From positions 1-64,000 of the forward strand of contig JAKLIW010000012.1 of assembly GCA_022709425.1 (NCBI GenBank): 64,000 nucleotides of DNA, given 5' to 3'. A program made the position numbers and the translations under genes. Shown piece by piece: positions 6,134 through 15,256 of the stretch (positions are counted from its first letter, which is position 1; every line of letters starts with the position of its first letter). The notes beneath the pieces were generated by a model. It was not told the DNA's origin. It ran no database searches and worked only from the letters and a program-made list of their open reading frames with translations. The DNA is from a bacterium. GTDB lineage: Bacteria; UBP6; UBA1177; JAKLFG01.

Positions 6134-7462
6134 ATGCAGCGAAACCCCGGCCGGATAGACCGTTTCATCTTTTATAAGGAAGGTAACCGTCCGCAGCGAC
6201 TTGTTTTTCTGTTCATGGCGATCGGGCTCTTTATGCTCGCGCTATGGTTCCTTTTCCCGGACGACACGCCGGATGATCGTGACGCGGTCGACGCAATGAG
6301 CGTCAACCCGTTCGATCCCTACATCGGCTACGCATCGTTGGTTCCCGAAGAAACGGCGAGCGCCGACTATGTGGAGGGCTGGATACTTCCCTACAAAGGG
6401 TTCGAGGATTCATTGCTCGCGGTGCCGGGGATGACGCTCGCCAATGTTCTGGAGATCGCCAACGGGATACGCGATCAGGTCGATTTCAGTAAATTCTATG
6501 CAGGCGAAGCGCTCCGGGTCTGGTTCGATGAGAACGGCAAGGTAACCCGCTTTGTCTATCGTCCCAACATCGTCACTTATCATACCCTCATCCGCAGCGA
6601 AAAGACGGGCAGGCTCGAATACTCCTTCACTCGCTATCCCACCGAGATGCGACGCCGCATCATCGCCGGGGAGATGCAGGGAACGCTCAACGCCTCGCTC
6701 GCCCAGCGCAGCGAGGTGACCACGTGGATACGGCAGGCGGTCAACAACGCGCTCGAAGGGATGATATCGTTCAACACCGACGCCCGCAACGGCGACACCT
6801 ACCGCATCCTCGTCGAGGAGGAATTCTACAAGGGGCGGCGCATACCCGGCGGCCGGGTGCTGTTCGCATCATATACCGGTAAGATAGCGGGACACCGCGA
6901 GACCTTCTGGTACGAAGAGGATGATCCGAAATCGGCCTACAACGCACACTACACCGTCGACGGCAAGGCGCTCGCCTCGAGCGGTCTGCGTCTCCCGGTC
7001 GACCGCATTCATATCACCTCGACCTTCGGTTTCCGTATCCATCCCATCACCGGACAGCGGCATCTGCACAACGGCGTCGACTACGGTGGCCGGATGGGTG
7101 AGCCGGTCTATGCGGTGGCGGCGGGGCGGGTCGTGTCTGCGGGGATGGACGGCGCTTCGGGTAACAAACTGATCATCCGGCACATCGATGGGACCGAGAC
7201 CTATTACCTGCACCTGAATTCCTTCGCCACCCGGGCGGGGAGTGTGGTCAAGGGGGGGCAGATCGTCGCACGGCTCGGCAGCACCGGCCGCAGCACCGGC
7301 CCGCATCTCCATTTCGGCATCAAACGGCAGGGAAAGTGGGAAAATCCGCTCCGGATAAAGATGATCGCGGCTCCGGTGCTGACGGGGGATCGGTTCGAAC
7401 GGTTCAAGAGGGAGATGCGCACGATACGGGGCCTGCTGGAAAAAACCGCCGAAAAAGGGTAG
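6134..7462 (+). CDS. M23-family murein endopeptidase (membrane-anchored)
   Basis: A 442-residue cell-wall hydrolase. A single membrane helix near residues 20-40 anchors it facing the periplasm. The middle region, about residues 75-260, resembles the OapA/LysM-type N-terminal domains of MepM-like enzymes (GMTLANVLEIANG, later ARNGDTYRILVEEE). The C-terminal LytM domain has both zinc motifs, HNGVD near residue 311 and HLHF near residue 391, so it should be active. Enzymes of this type cut peptide cross-links during wall growth and division. I prefer the ATG at 6134 (GAGG at 6125-6128) over the GTG two codons earlier. Confidence 0.88.
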   Translation: MQRNPGRIDRFIFYKEGNRPQRLVFLFMAIGLFMLALWFLFPDDTPDDRDAVDAMSVNPFDPYIGYASLVPEETASADYVEGWILPYKGFEDSLLAVPGMTLANVLEIANGIRDQVDFSKFYAGEALRVWFDENGKVTRFVYRPNIVTYHTLIRSEKTGRLEYSFTRYPTEMRRRIIAGEMQGTLNASLAQRSEVTTWIRQAVNNALEGMISFNTDARNGDTYRILVEEEFYKGRRIPGGRVLFASYTGKIAGHRETFWYEEDDPKSAYNAHYTVDGKALASSGLRLPVDRIHITSTFGFRIHPITGQRHLHNGVDYGGRMGEPVYAVAAGRVVSAGMDGASGNKLIIRHIDGTETYYLHLNSFATRAGSVVKGGQIVARLGSTGRSTGPHLHFGIKRQGKWENPLRIKMIAAPVLTGDRFERFKREMRTIRGLLEKTAEKG

Positions 7463-7465
7463 CGT

Positions 7466-8356
7466 TTATTCTTCGTCCGCCGGGTTCTCGGGTTCCGCCG
7501 ATTCTTCGTCGTCATCCTTCTCGACATTGCGGATGAGTTTGTTGTTTTCCCACATCCCTTCCTGACGAACGCCGCCGGGACAGGTCATGACGCCGTTGCC
7601 CGAATATTTGCCGTTCTTGAAGCCGCCGACATATTCGCATCCGTTGGGCATGGTCAACTTTCCTTCGCCGGTGATCTTGCCGAAGCGGAACGCCCCTTCA
7701 TACACCTTGCCATCCTTAAAGTAATAGGCGCCGCGGCCGTGGATCTCCCCCTCGTCGAGGGTCCCTTCATAGCGTTCGCCCGATGCGTATTTCCACACGC
7801 CGTAGCCGTGTTTCTTATCGTTGGCCCATTCGCCGTCATAGCTTTCGCCGCTTGGGTGGGAAAGGACCCCTTTTCCCTGCCGTTTCCCTTTCTCGAATTC
7901 GCCGTCGTACTGCGTCTCGTCGATGTAGCGGAAACTTCCTTTTCCCTGCATCACATCGTCGCGGAACTCCCCTTCGTAGCGGTTGCCGCTCTTGAAGACC
8001 ATCGAACCGATGCCGTGCCGCTGATCGTTCTGGAACTGACCGGTATAGACATCGCCGTTGGGGAAGGTGAGGACGCCGTCGCCGTTGAACTTGTTATTGG
8101 AAAACTGTCCTTCGTAAACTTTGCCGTCGGTGAAGATGTATTTTCCCTGTCCCTCCATGAGACCGTCCTTCACCTCGCCGATGTAGCGGTCACCGTTCTT
8201 GAAGGTGAAGGTCTGTTCGGTGAAGGGGTTGGTGCCGTCATCGGCGATCACCTTTTTTTTCGGCGGCGGCGCCTCTTCTACCGGCGCCGAGGCGCAGGAG
8301 CCGAGGAGATAGGTCAACAGTATGCAGGATGATGCAAAGATCGTTTTTTTCTTCAT
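7466..8356 (-). CDS. MORN-repeat lipoprotein
   Basis: A 296-residue lipoprotein with lipobox LLGSCA and a short Pro/Lys tether. From about residue 45 to 275 it has roughly ten MORN repeats of 23 residues (YxGxxxxGxxxGxGxxxxxxG), for example YEGQFSNNKFNGDGVLTFPNG. The C-terminus is acidic. MORN arrays form extended beta-hairpin ladders and serve as membrane or protein scaffolds; no enzyme domain is attached. I chose the ATG at 8356, which has AGGA at the right distance and starts the signal peptide. It converges with the M23 peptidase gene with a 3-bp gap. Function unknown. Confidence 0.85.
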   Translation of the reverse strand: MKKKTIFASSCILLTYLLGSCASAPVEEAPPPKKKVIADDGTNPFTEQTFTFKNGDRYIGEVKDGLMEGQGKYIFTDGKVYEGQFSNNKFNGDGVLTFPNGDVYTGQFQNDQRHGIGSMVFKSGNRYEGEFRDDVMQGKGSFRYIDETQYDGEFEKGKRQGKGVLSHPSGESYDGEWANDKKHGYGVWKYASGERYEGTLDEGEIHGRGAYYFKDGKVYEGAFRFGKITGEGKLTMPNGCEYVGGFKNGKYSGNGVMTCPGGVRQEGMWENNKLIRNVEKDDDEESAEPENPADEE

Positions 8357-8406
8357 GTGTCGGTCCTCATTAACGGTGAGCGGGGGACTCATTTCTCATG
8401 ACGGCG

Positions 8407-8434
8407 AGTGTATCATTTCCGGAACGGAAGTCAA
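8407..8434 (-). promoter_or_regulatory. Sigma70 promoter for MORN lipoprotein
   Basis: On the minus strand TTGACT (8434-8429), 16-bp spacer, TACACT (8412-8407), about 50 bp upstream of the start. Confidence 0.55.
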
Positions 8435-8441
8435 AAAACGG

Positions 8442-9578
8442 TCAGTCGACCAAGACCGTATCATCGGGCGTCAACCGGTAGAGTTTTTCCGGTTCGTGCG
8501 ATAAGTTCAGTGTGAAGTGGTCTCCCTTGCCGAGTTTGCGGAAGGGGCGGTTCGCTTCGCTGTAACTGCGCCGCGAAAGTATCATCCGCACCATGCCGCG
8601 CTCGCCGCAGGCCACAAGATCGGTCATTCCCTTCGCTTCATGCGGGTCGATCAGGACATACCAGCGGTCGGCGGGCGAGATCGGCTCTCCGCGGGTGAGC
8701 ACGAGCGAACTGAATTTGAGCCGGTGCTTGTTGAAGCCCATGAGGTCGTCCATCTGTCGCACGATGTCAGGTATTTCCCACGAGAGAAGATCGTGACACC
8801 ACTCATCGGAATTGGCCGCAAACGGACAGGCGGCGTGGTGGGTGCAGGGGTGGAGGATGCGCCAGCCGCCGCCTGCAAGAAGCCGATCACGCACCGCGAC
8901 CAGTTCCCGCGACGGGGCACGGAGCGCCGGTTCAAGGAGCAGGATGACGCCGCCCGGCGCGAGGTGCTTTTCCGCGAGTCCCGCGACGAGCCGCGTCCGT
9001 TTCTCGATGGTGTCATCGCGGCCACGCCAGAGTTCATTGAGGGTATTGGCGATGATGAAGATATCCTGCGGCGTTTTGAGGTCGGGGACCGCGCCTTCGA
9101 GATTGAAGCGGATGGAGGGAAAGGTGCCTCCTGCGGCACTAATGATCCGTCCGGCAAGCGCGAGCGCCGACTCGGAGTGGTCGACGCCGGTGAGGGTGAG
9201 CGCCGTTCCCTCAAGCGCCGTGAGCGCGCCGACGAGCCCGCCGCCGGGGCCGCACCCCAGTTCGGCGACGCGCAGCGATCCGGCTGTCAGATATCCGGCG
9301 GCGCGGGCGATACCGATGAGCGTCGCGACCTTCGCCGCGTTGATGGGCATATAATAGAGGGCGTAGGAATCGTCGAGCCTCGCCTCGTCGAGATAGCGCG
9401 GCAGACGCTCGGCGGCATCTCCGGTGAACCGCTCGCTGAGGCGCATGATCCGCTCGGCATGCGGCGCGAGGAGATGTTTGGGTATCGCGTCGCCGGCGGG
9501 CCGCGCGGCGATATCGTCGCCGAGCACCGCGCCGATGACCGCCCGTATCAATGGTTCAGGTATGGCCGGGGAACGCAT
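8442..9578 (-). CDS. Rsm22-family small-subunit methyltransferase-like protein
   Basis: A 378-residue protein of the Rsm22 family (mitochondrial relatives: Rsm22/METTL17). It has a Rossmann SAM-binding motif, VAELGCGPGGG, near residue 105. Near residues 240-260 comes the Cys-rich signature PCTHHAACPFAANSDEWCHD, which in relatives binds an Fe-S cluster or zinc. The C-terminal third carries RLKFSSLVL and a basic beta domain. The family acts in assembly of the ribosomal small subunit; true methyltransferase activity is uncertain. GGAGG precedes the ATG. Confidence 0.8.
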   Translation of the reverse strand: MRSPAIPEPLIRAVIGAVLGDDIAARPAGDAIPKHLLAPHAERIMRLSERFTGDAAERLPRYLDEARLDDSYALYYMPINAAKVATLIGIARAAGYLTAGSLRVAELGCGPGGGLVGALTALEGTALTLTGVDHSESALALAGRIISAAGGTFPSIRFNLEGAVPDLKTPQDIFIIANTLNELWRGRDDTIEKRTRLVAGLAEKHLAPGGVILLLEPALRAPSRELVAVRDRLLAGGGWRILHPCTHHAACPFAANSDEWCHDLLSWEIPDIVRQMDDLMGFNKHRLKFSSLVLTRGEPISPADRWYVLIDPHEAKGMTDLVACGERGMVRMILSRRSYSEANRPFRKLGKGDHFTLNLSHEPEKLYRLTPDDTVLVD

Positions 9579-9633
9579 GATGCCTCCGTCGTTCGGCCCA
9601 CCCTAGCACAAACGGCGTGAGGCGTGAAGTTTT

Positions 9634-10641
9634 CTAGATGCCGCAGCCTTGTTTGCCGCGTTTTTGATAGTATTTCTGGTGGTACTCCTCGGCGGGATAG
9701 AAGGTGTCGGCGGGAACGACCTGCGTCGCGAGGGGACGGCGGTATTTCCCCGAGGCGTTGAGTTTCTTCACCGTCGCGCTCGCCGCCAGTTCCTGCGCCG
9801 CCGAGTGGTAAAATATCGCCGACCGGTACTGCGCGCCGATATCGGGCCCCTGCCGGTCTATCTGCGTCGGATCGTGCAGGTTGAAAAAAGTATCGAGCAG
9901 TTTCTCATAGCTCACCTTCGTCGGGTCGTAGGTCACCTCGACCGCCTCGGCGTGTCCCGTCTCATCGGTGCAGACCTCTTCGTAGGTGGGTGATTTGGTG
10001 TGACCGCCGGTGTAGCCCACGCGCGTCGACAGGACGCCCGGCACCTGCGACAGCTTGAGTTCGACGCCCCAGAAACAGCCCGCCGCGAAGGTCGCCTTTT
10101 GGGGACCCGTCGCCTGCGTCGCCTTTTCGAACTTCATCGAGGCCGAGTTGATGCAGTAGTGCTTGCCGTTCGGTCCGGGTCCGTCGTCGAATACATGACC
10201 CAGATGCGAACCGCACGCGGCGCAGCGCACCTCGACGCGGCTCATGCCGTAGGTGTTGTCGTCGCGGTATTCGATCGCACCGGCCGTTATCGGTTCGGTG
10301 AAACTCGGCCAACCGGAGCCGTGGTCGTACTTCGTGTCGCTGCGGAACAGCGGTGCGCCGCAGGCCCCGCAGCGGTAGAGGCCGGGATCGTAGAGATCGT
10401 TGAGCGCGCCGGTGAAGGCCCGTTCGGTCCCCGCCTGCCGCAGGATACGGTACTGTTCGGGGGTCAGTTCCTTCTTCCACTCCTCCTCGCTTTTCACCAC
10501 TTTTTTCGTGCTATCCATCTTCGCCTCCTTTTTCGTCGTATCGCCTTCCGCGCCCCACGCGATCTGCACCTGCCATGCCGCCGCGAACGACAGGAGCGTC
10601 ACCACGAGGAACAGCACGATGAGCGAGAATGTCCGTTGCAT
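9634..10641 (-). CDS. Exported MsrB-MsrA methionine sulfoxide reductase fusion
   Basis: A 335-residue fusion. A signal peptide or anchor (residues 1-30) and Lys-rich linker precede an MsrB domain at about 45-165, with two zinc CxxC pairs (CGAC, CAAC) and the catalytic Cys in [11 protein letters not shown]. The MsrA domain follows at about 170-330, starting [12 protein letters not shown] with the catalytic Cys of GCFWG, and ends with a resolving-type Cys (KQGCGI). MsrB acts on R- and MsrA on S-methionine sulfoxide, so the protein repairs both. The leader implies a periplasmic location. The start at 10641 is immediately preceded by GGAGGTG. Confidence 0.92.
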   Translation of the reverse strand: MQRTFSLIVLFLVVTLLSFAAAWQVQIAWGAEGDTTKKEAKMDSTKKVVKSEEEWKKELTPEQYRILRQAGTERAFTGALNDLYDPGLYRCGACGAPLFRSDTKYDHGSGWPSFTEPITAGAIEYRDDNTYGMSRVEVRCAACGSHLGHVFDDGPGPNGKHYCINSASMKFEKATQATGPQKATFAAGCFWGVELKLSQVPGVLSTRVGYTGGHTKSPTYEEVCTDETGHAEAVEVTYDPTKVSYEKLLDTFFNLHDPTQIDRQGPDIGAQYRSAIFYHSAAQELAASATVKKLNASGKYRRPLATQVVPADTFYPAEEYHQKYYQKRGKQGCGI

Positions 10642-10674
10642 GGCACACCTCCGTACCTGCATTATGCTTAAGGA

Positions 10675-10702
10675 ATTATAAGCAAAGGCAACGGGCTGGC
10701 AA
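10675..10702 (-). promoter_or_regulatory. Sigma70 promoter for msrB-msrA
   Basis: Minus strand TTGCCA (10702-10697), 16-bp spacer, TATAAT (10680-10675), about 34 bp upstream of the preferred start. This supports that start over a longer reading. Confidence 0.6.
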
Positions 10703-10748
10703 CTATAAAAGTGTCAAGTATCCGAATTTGATAGGGAGCGGGCGCGGT

Positions 10749-12599
10749 TCAGCTCCCTTCGCGCTGCGCCTTGAGTTCCGAGCCTTTGTTCCGGTGGCGT
10801 TCGAGGCCGTCGAGAACGATCTTGCGCAGGCGGATGGTGAGCGGCGTTATCTCGACCAGTTCGTCGTCGCGGATGAAGTGTATCGCCTCTTCGAGCGTCA
10901 TCGGCCGGACGGGGGTGAGGAGGATGTTGTCGTCCTTCCCGGCGGCGCGCATGTTGGAGAGTTTCTTTTCCTTGCAGACATTCACATCGATGTCGCGGTC
11001 CTTGTTGTGTTCGCCGACCACCATCCCTTCGTAGACCTTGTCGCCCGGCACGACGAAGAGTCGTCCGCGCGGTTCGAGGTTGAAGATGGCGTAGGCGACC
11101 GCCTCCCCCTGCCGGTCGCAGACGATCGAGCCGGTGAAGCGGGTCGGGAAATCGCCGCGGTAGTCGTCGTAGCCGTCGAAGAGCGAATTGAGGATGCCGG
11201 TCCCCTTCGTGTCGGTCAGGAATTCGTCGCGGAAACCGATGAGCGCGCGCGACGGCGCCGAGAATTCCATCCGGACGCGCCCCCGGCCGTTGTTGACGAG
11301 GTTCACCATCCGGCCGCGCCGTATCGAGAGCTTCTCGGTAATGACCCCCATGAACTGTTCTTCGCAGTCGATGTAGACATGCTCGATCGGTTCCTGCCGC
11401 ACGCCGTCCTTGTAGCGGTAGATGACCTCGGGGCGGCCGACCGACAGCTCGAAACCCTCGCGCCGCATCTGCTCGATGAGTATCGACATCTGGAATTCGC
11501 CGCGCCCCTTTACGATGAAACTGTCGCGGTTCTCACCCTCTTCGACCTGTATCGAGACATTGCGGAGCGTTTCTTTGGTCAGCCGTTCGCGTATCTTCGA
11601 CGACTGAACGAACTTCCCCTCTCTGCCGGCAAAGGGGGAGGTGTTTATCGCGAAGCGCATCGACACGGTCGGCTCGTCGACATTGATCCGCGGCAGTGCC
11701 TTGGGGCTTTCGCGGTTGCAGATGGTGTCGCCGATCATCACCTCGTCGGCGCCGGCGAGCACGATGATGTCGCCCGGTTCGGCGGCGTCGACCGGCACCA
11801 CCTTGATGCCGTCGTAGGTCTGGAGGCGCGTCACCTTGAGCGCCGGCTGTGAGCCGTTCTCGGCGATGCGGACCAGCTGGTCGTTCGATTTGACCGCGCC
11901 GTTCACTATCTTGCCGATGGCGAGCCGTCCGAGGTAGTCGGAATAGCCGAGATCGGAGACGAGCATCTGGAACGGTTCGGCGGGATCGTAGGCGGGGGCG
12001 GGGAGTTCCTTCAGTATCAGATCGAAGAGCACCTGCAGGTTCTCGCCCTTCTCTTCCAGCGTTTTCTGCGCGGTGCCGTCGCGGCCGATGGCGTATAGCA
12101 GCGGGAATTCGAGCTGGTCGTCGCTCGCCTCAAGGTCTATGAAAAGGTCGAGTATCTCGTCCAAGACCTCCTGCGGCCGGGCATCCTTGCGGTCGATCTT
12201 GTTGATGACGACGATGACGCGCAGTCCCGATTCGAGCGCCTTTTTGAGCACGAACCGCGTCTGCGGGAGCGGCCCTTCCGATGCGTCGACGAGCAAGAGC
12301 GCGCCGTCGGCCATCGATATGGCCCGTTCGACCTCGCCGCCGAAATCGGCGTGGCCGGGGGTGTCGATGATGTTTATCTTGACGCCGTTCCAATGGACGG
12401 CGCAGTTCTTGGCCGATATCGTGATGCCGCGTTCGCGCTCCAGATCCATGCTGTCCATGACGCGCTCGGCCACTTCCTGTCCCTCTCGGAAGACGCCGCT
12501 CTGGCGGAACATGGCGTCGACGAGGGTGGTCTTACCGTGGTCGACGTGGGCGATGATGGCGATGTTGCGGATCTTGTCGTTGCGGGCGGGTGCTTTCAT
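10749..12599 (-). CDS. typA: Ribosome-associated GTPase BipA/TypA
   Basis: A 616-residue translational GTPase of full family length. The G domain shows IAHVDHGKTTL (G1), ERERGITI (G2), DTPGHADFGGEV (G3) and INKIDRKDA (G4). It is followed by the beta-barrel domain II, two EF-G-like alpha/beta domains and the BipA-specific C-terminal domain. BipA binds the 70S ribosome, assists 50S assembly and supports growth under stress or cold. It appears monocistronic, with its own promoter at 12662-12689. Confidence 0.96.
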   Translation of the reverse strand: MKAPARNDKIRNIAIIAHVDHGKTTLVDAMFRQSGVFREGQEVAERVMDSMDLERERGITISAKNCAVHWNGVKINIIDTPGHADFGGEVERAISMADGALLLVDASEGPLPQTRFVLKKALESGLRVIVVINKIDRKDARPQEVLDEILDLFIDLEASDDQLEFPLLYAIGRDGTAQKTLEEKGENLQVLFDLILKELPAPAYDPAEPFQMLVSDLGYSDYLGRLAIGKIVNGAVKSNDQLVRIAENGSQPALKVTRLQTYDGIKVVPVDAAEPGDIIVLAGADEVMIGDTICNRESPKALPRINVDEPTVSMRFAINTSPFAGREGKFVQSSKIRERLTKETLRNVSIQVEEGENRDSFIVKGRGEFQMSILIEQMRREGFELSVGRPEVIYRYKDGVRQEPIEHVYIDCEEQFMGVITEKLSIRRGRMVNLVNNGRGRVRMEFSAPSRALIGFRDEFLTDTKGTGILNSLFDGYDDYRGDFPTRFTGSIVCDRQGEAVAYAIFNLEPRGRLFVVPGDKVYEGMVVGEHNKDRDIDVNVCKEKKLSNMRAAGKDDNILLTPVRPMTLEEAIHFIRDDELVEITPLTIRLRKIVLDGLERHRNKGSELKAQREGS

Positions 12600-12661
12600 C
12601 GGGGCTCCTCATATAGCGAAATGGACGCCGCCTCGGTTACACTCGGGGCAGGCCGGCCCCC

Positions 12662-12689
12662 TTTATAGTCAGAGATTCGCGATTTGCAA
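12662..12689 (-). promoter_or_regulatory. Sigma70 promoter for typA
   Basis: Minus strand TTGCAA (12689-12684), 16-bp spacer, TATAAA (12667-12662), 63 bp upstream of the typA start. Confidence 0.6.
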
Positions 12690-12712
12690 TAGAAAAAAGG
12701 AGTTGTGAGTGA

Positions 12713-13147
12713 TTACGGTGTCTCTATCGGGAGCAGGGAGGGGAGTTCCCAATCATCGCCGGAAACCTTCACTTGAGTTATCTTCGCTATCTTTTCGGCG
12801 GCGGCCTTATAGGTCACCGTCATCCGTTTACAGCAAACACAAGTGGCGACCGAATCGCCGCTCTCGGAGGTTATTTCAATAATGAGTATCGTCGGATCGG
12901 CCTCGTCAACATGGGCGATATACCCATATTTTATACCGGCGCAGACGAACAACTGCTGATAGTCGATCACCAGTTTATCTTCGGTTCGCGATACGAGAAT
13001 GGCTCTGGACTGGCACGGGTTCTCTTCTTCTTCCAAGAGAAGTGCCGTCGCCGGATTGGTTATGCATTTCGACAGCGGCGCCTCCTTGAACTCGTCGCAG
13101 GCGGCGAGAAGAAGCAACACCGCAAAAACGGCAAGAGCGAACTTCAT
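12713..13147 (-). CDS. Small Cys-containing lipoprotein, unknown function
   Basis: A 144-residue lipoprotein: signal peptide and lipobox LLAACD at the N-terminus, then a mature domain with several cysteines, including a CVCCKR cluster near residue 105, that could form disulfides or bind metal. I recognise no family. The start is the ATG at 13147, which begins a standard signal peptide and has a GGGGGTAA-type ribosome site; longer readings run past the promoter at 13179-13207. It stands alone between typA and another lipoprotein gene. Confidence 0.7.
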   Translation of the reverse strand: MKFALAVFAVLLLLAACDEFKEAPLSKCITNPATALLLEEEENPCQSRAILVSRTEDKLVIDYQQLFVCAGIKYGYIAHVDEADPTILIIEITSESGDSVATCVCCKRMTVTYKAAAEKIAKITQVKVSGDDWELPSLLPIETP

Positions 13148-13178
13148 GACATTACCCCCGTTGTGATTCCACGCCGCC

Positions 13179-13207
13179 ATTCTACCCGCACCGGAAATAA
13201 AATGCAA
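13179..13207 (-). promoter_or_regulatory. Promoter for 144-aa lipoprotein
   Basis: Minus strand TTGCAT (13207-13202), 17-bp spacer, TAGAAT (13184-13179), 32 bp upstream of the chosen start. Confidence 0.5.
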
Positions 13208-13226
13208 GAGCGTTTTTTGCGAAGAC

Positions 13227-14171
13227 TCAGTAGTCGAACAAAGGTATCACGCCCCATTCGAGCGCGGTAAAGCCGGTCCGTTCGACCGGTGTGTGCAAGG
13301 CGGGCGTCGCGAAGGTCGGAACACCCTTGGCGCAACCGATGACATAGTAGTAACGAATGAAAATGTCGGGTGTCTGCGAGAAGTTCACGAGCACATGCTC
13401 GTCGATCTCGGTATTGGTCTGCGGGTAGATGTCGTAGGAGGGGCAGCGGTCAAGGATCGGCAGCCAGTAGTCGACGAAATCGTCTATCTCGCGGCCGCGG
13501 AATCCGGCATCGGCCATGTCGGCGCGGAAGAACGGCTCGAGTTCGTCGCGTTCGATGCGCCATGCCGCGTCGCGCTGGAAACGGTCGGGACCCAACGATT
13601 CGTAGAACAGGTAACCGTATTTGTTGTCGATGATGCCGTCGGGCGTCACGGTCACCCGCCAGCCGTCGCCGTACTCGGGGTCCGAAACGGTCACTTCGCC
13701 GCCGCGCGGGAACGAAAGGGTGACCGCCAGTTCGGTCGTTTCTTCGGGATAGAGATAGATGTTGGGTTTGCAGGATAGTCTTGGGTGAAACATATGAGCA
13801 CAGTCGGGACAGGCGGGGCAACTTGTATAAGTCTTGTAATCGGCATATTGCCAATCGCAGAGAAGAAAGTCGTTGCAGAGAAGGTCCGCAAGGCAATCGA
13901 GACATTTGTTCCCTTCCGTGTAGGTCAGGTCCATATAATTCCCGTCGAATATCTCTTTTCTTCCCTGCGCGATGCAGTTGTCGAGGTCGTTGTTGAACTG
14001 AGCGCTCCACTCCACGGAACAGTAGAACAGTTCGTCGCAGTAGGCGGAAAAGAATTTATCATCGTCCATCAACTTCGTATCGTCGTTGCAACCGTAGATG
14101 TCACAGCCGAGAAGAAAGAAAGAAGAGAACCCCAGCGCCGCGACGATCAACTTAAGAAATCGTTGCTTCAT
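13227..14171 (-). CDS. Lipoprotein with Cys-rich region and KPNIYLYPE domain
   Basis: A 314-residue lipoprotein (lipobox FLLGCD). Mature residues up to about 135 are Cys-rich, ending in CPACPDC and CKPNIYLYPEE. The latter opens a domain seen in many uncharacterised surface proteins: the K-P-x-IYLYPE strand, then a beta sandwich with GGEVTVSDPEYGDGWRVTV and GYLFYE. The C-terminal part has a conserved-looking acidic and aromatic region (DDFVDYWLPIL). The domain's role is unknown; placement suggests a surface or periplasmic protein. ATG 14171 is preceded by AGGTGGGAA. Confidence 0.75.
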   Translation of the reverse strand: MKQRFLKLIVAALGFSSFFLLGCDIYGCNDDTKLMDDDKFFSAYCDELFYCSVEWSAQFNNDLDNCIAQGRKEIFDGNYMDLTYTEGNKCLDCLADLLCNDFLLCDWQYADYKTYTSCPACPDCAHMFHPRLSCKPNIYLYPEETTELAVTLSFPRGGEVTVSDPEYGDGWRVTVTPDGIIDNKYGYLFYESLGPDRFQRDAAWRIERDELEPFFRADMADAGFRGREIDDFVDYWLPILDRCPSYDIYPQTNTEIDEHVLVNFSQTPDIFIRYYYVIGCAKGVPTFATPALHTPVERTGFTALEWGVIPLFDY

Positions 14172-14199
14172 TTCCCACCTCTGTGCGTCAGACAACGGC

Positions 14200-14227
14200 A
14201 TTTTAACAAAACGAAAATGAATTGCAA
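14200..14227 (-). promoter_or_regulatory. Promoter for KPNIYLYPE lipoprotein
   Basis: Minus strand TTGCAA (14227-14222), 16-bp spacer, TAAAAT (14205-14200), 29 bp upstream of the start. Confidence 0.55.
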
Positions 14228-14241
14228 GTGGAAAGAAAAGG

Positions 14242-14604
14242 TTATTTGGGATACTGGACGAAGCCGAGTTCGAGGCCGTTGGGGTCCTTCGCGTTCAGCA
14301 GTTTCACGCCGCTCGGCATCGTCGCCGGGCCGTAGATGATGGGGACGCCGTGCGCCTTGAGATGGGCGTGGGTCGCCTCGATGTCAGGGACCTCGAAGCC
14401 GATGGAGAGCCCTTTGGCGTTCACGGTATGCCCGGTACCGGTGATAAATTCTATCTGGGCTCCGCGTCCGTCGGCCATGAAGACGATCTCGACCTGCGGC
14501 CCCGCCTTGAAGCGTCGTGCGACGGTGAAACCCATCACGGTCTCATAGAAAACGATGGTCTTGTCGAGTTCGGGGACGTGGACGGTAACGAACGAGATGT
14601 TCAT
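14242..14604 (-). CDS. VOC (glyoxalase/bleomycin-resistance) family protein
   Basis: A 120-residue single-domain vicinal-oxygen-chelate protein. It begins FVTVHVPELDKTIVFYETVMGF, the usual first beta-alpha-beta unit, and ends in the second unit DPNGLELGFVQYP, where Glu is a typical metal ligand. The family includes lyases, dioxygenases and resistance proteins; the substrate cannot be read from sequence. It lies 10 bp after the GNAT gene, probably in one transcript. GAGG precedes ATG 14604. Confidence 0.85.
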   Translation of the reverse strand: MNISFVTVHVPELDKTIVFYETVMGFTVARRFKAGPQVEIVFMADGRGAQIEFITGTGHTVNAKGLSIGFEVPDIEATHAHLKAHGVPIIYGPATMPSGVKLLNAKDPNGLELGFVQYPK

Positions 14605-14614
14605 GGGTTCCTCC

Positions 14615-15139
14615 TTATACGAACCGGTGCATGATGTAGGCGTCGGTGAGACCGAGCCGCTTGTGGTCGAAGGCCTTCGGTATCGTCCCGATGATGGTGA
14701 AGCCGCACGAGGTCCACAGATGGACCGCCGGGGCGTTCGAGGCGACCACGAGGTTGAACTGGAGCGCTTTGAAGCCGTTTTTCGGCGCCTCCTCGATGCT
14801 GTGGAGGCAGAGCGCACGGCCGATGCCGAGTCCCCGCGCCCACGAGGCGACCATGTACCCGGCGTTGGCGATATGCGAGCCGAGGCCGACCTGATTGGGG
14901 CGCAGATAGTAGGTGCCGGCGATGCGGCCCTCAAGGATCGCCACGATAGAAACGGTCGGCGTCTCTATCCAGTAGCGGTAGCCCTCTTCCTTCGTCGTGC
15001 CGGGACGGTGCGGGTAACTCTCGCCGCTCTCGAATACCTCATGGAGTATCGGCCACAGTTCATCGAAGTCGGCCGGAACGGCGGGCCGGAAAATAAGATC
15101 GCACGCGGCGTGCGGTGCGTTGTGAGACAGACGAGTCAT
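14615..15139 (-). CDS. GNAT-family N-acetyltransferase
   Basis: A 174-residue GNAT acetyltransferase. The acetyl-CoA motif A is YMVASWARGLGIGRAL (R-G-x-G-I-G), followed by motif B FNLVVASNAPAVHLWTSCGF, the N-A-x-x-x-Y/L-x-x-x-GF signature. The substrate is unknown; similar proteins are often annotated as phosphinothricin or small-molecule acetyltransferases. The -10 element at 15145-15150 leaves almost no leader before ATG 15139, so this could be a leaderless message. Confidence 0.85.
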   Translation of the reverse strand: MTRLSHNAPHAACDLIFRPAVPADFDELWPILHEVFESGESYPHRPGTTKEEGYRYWIETPTVSIVAILEGRIAGTYYLRPNQVGLGSHIANAGYMVASWARGLGIGRALCLHSIEEAPKNGFKALQFNLVVASNAPAVHLWTSCGFTIIGTIPKAFDHKRLGLTDAYIMHRFV

Positions 15140-15144
15140 GCTCA

Positions 15145-15173
15145 ACGATAGCAAAGTTCGCCTTAAAAAGCAA
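15145..15173 (-). promoter_or_regulatory. Promoter for GNAT-VOC genes
   Basis: Minus strand TTGCTT (15173-15168), 17-bp spacer, TATCGT (15150-15145). The predicted start of transcription falls at about the ATG at 15139. Confidence 0.45.
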
Positions 15174-15205
15174 AAGGAACCTTCTTGACGGAGGAGGTGA
15201 CATTA

Positions 15206-15234
15206 TTGACTATCGCCCGCTCCTCTGATATTCT
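15206..15234 (+). promoter_or_regulatory. Sigma70 promoter for znuACB operon
   Basis: TTGACT (15206-15211), 17-bp spacer, TATTCT (15229-15234), shortly upstream of znuA. I see no clear Zur palindrome. Confidence 0.55.
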
Positions 15235-15256
15235 GCCGGACGTATGTAGGTAAGGT

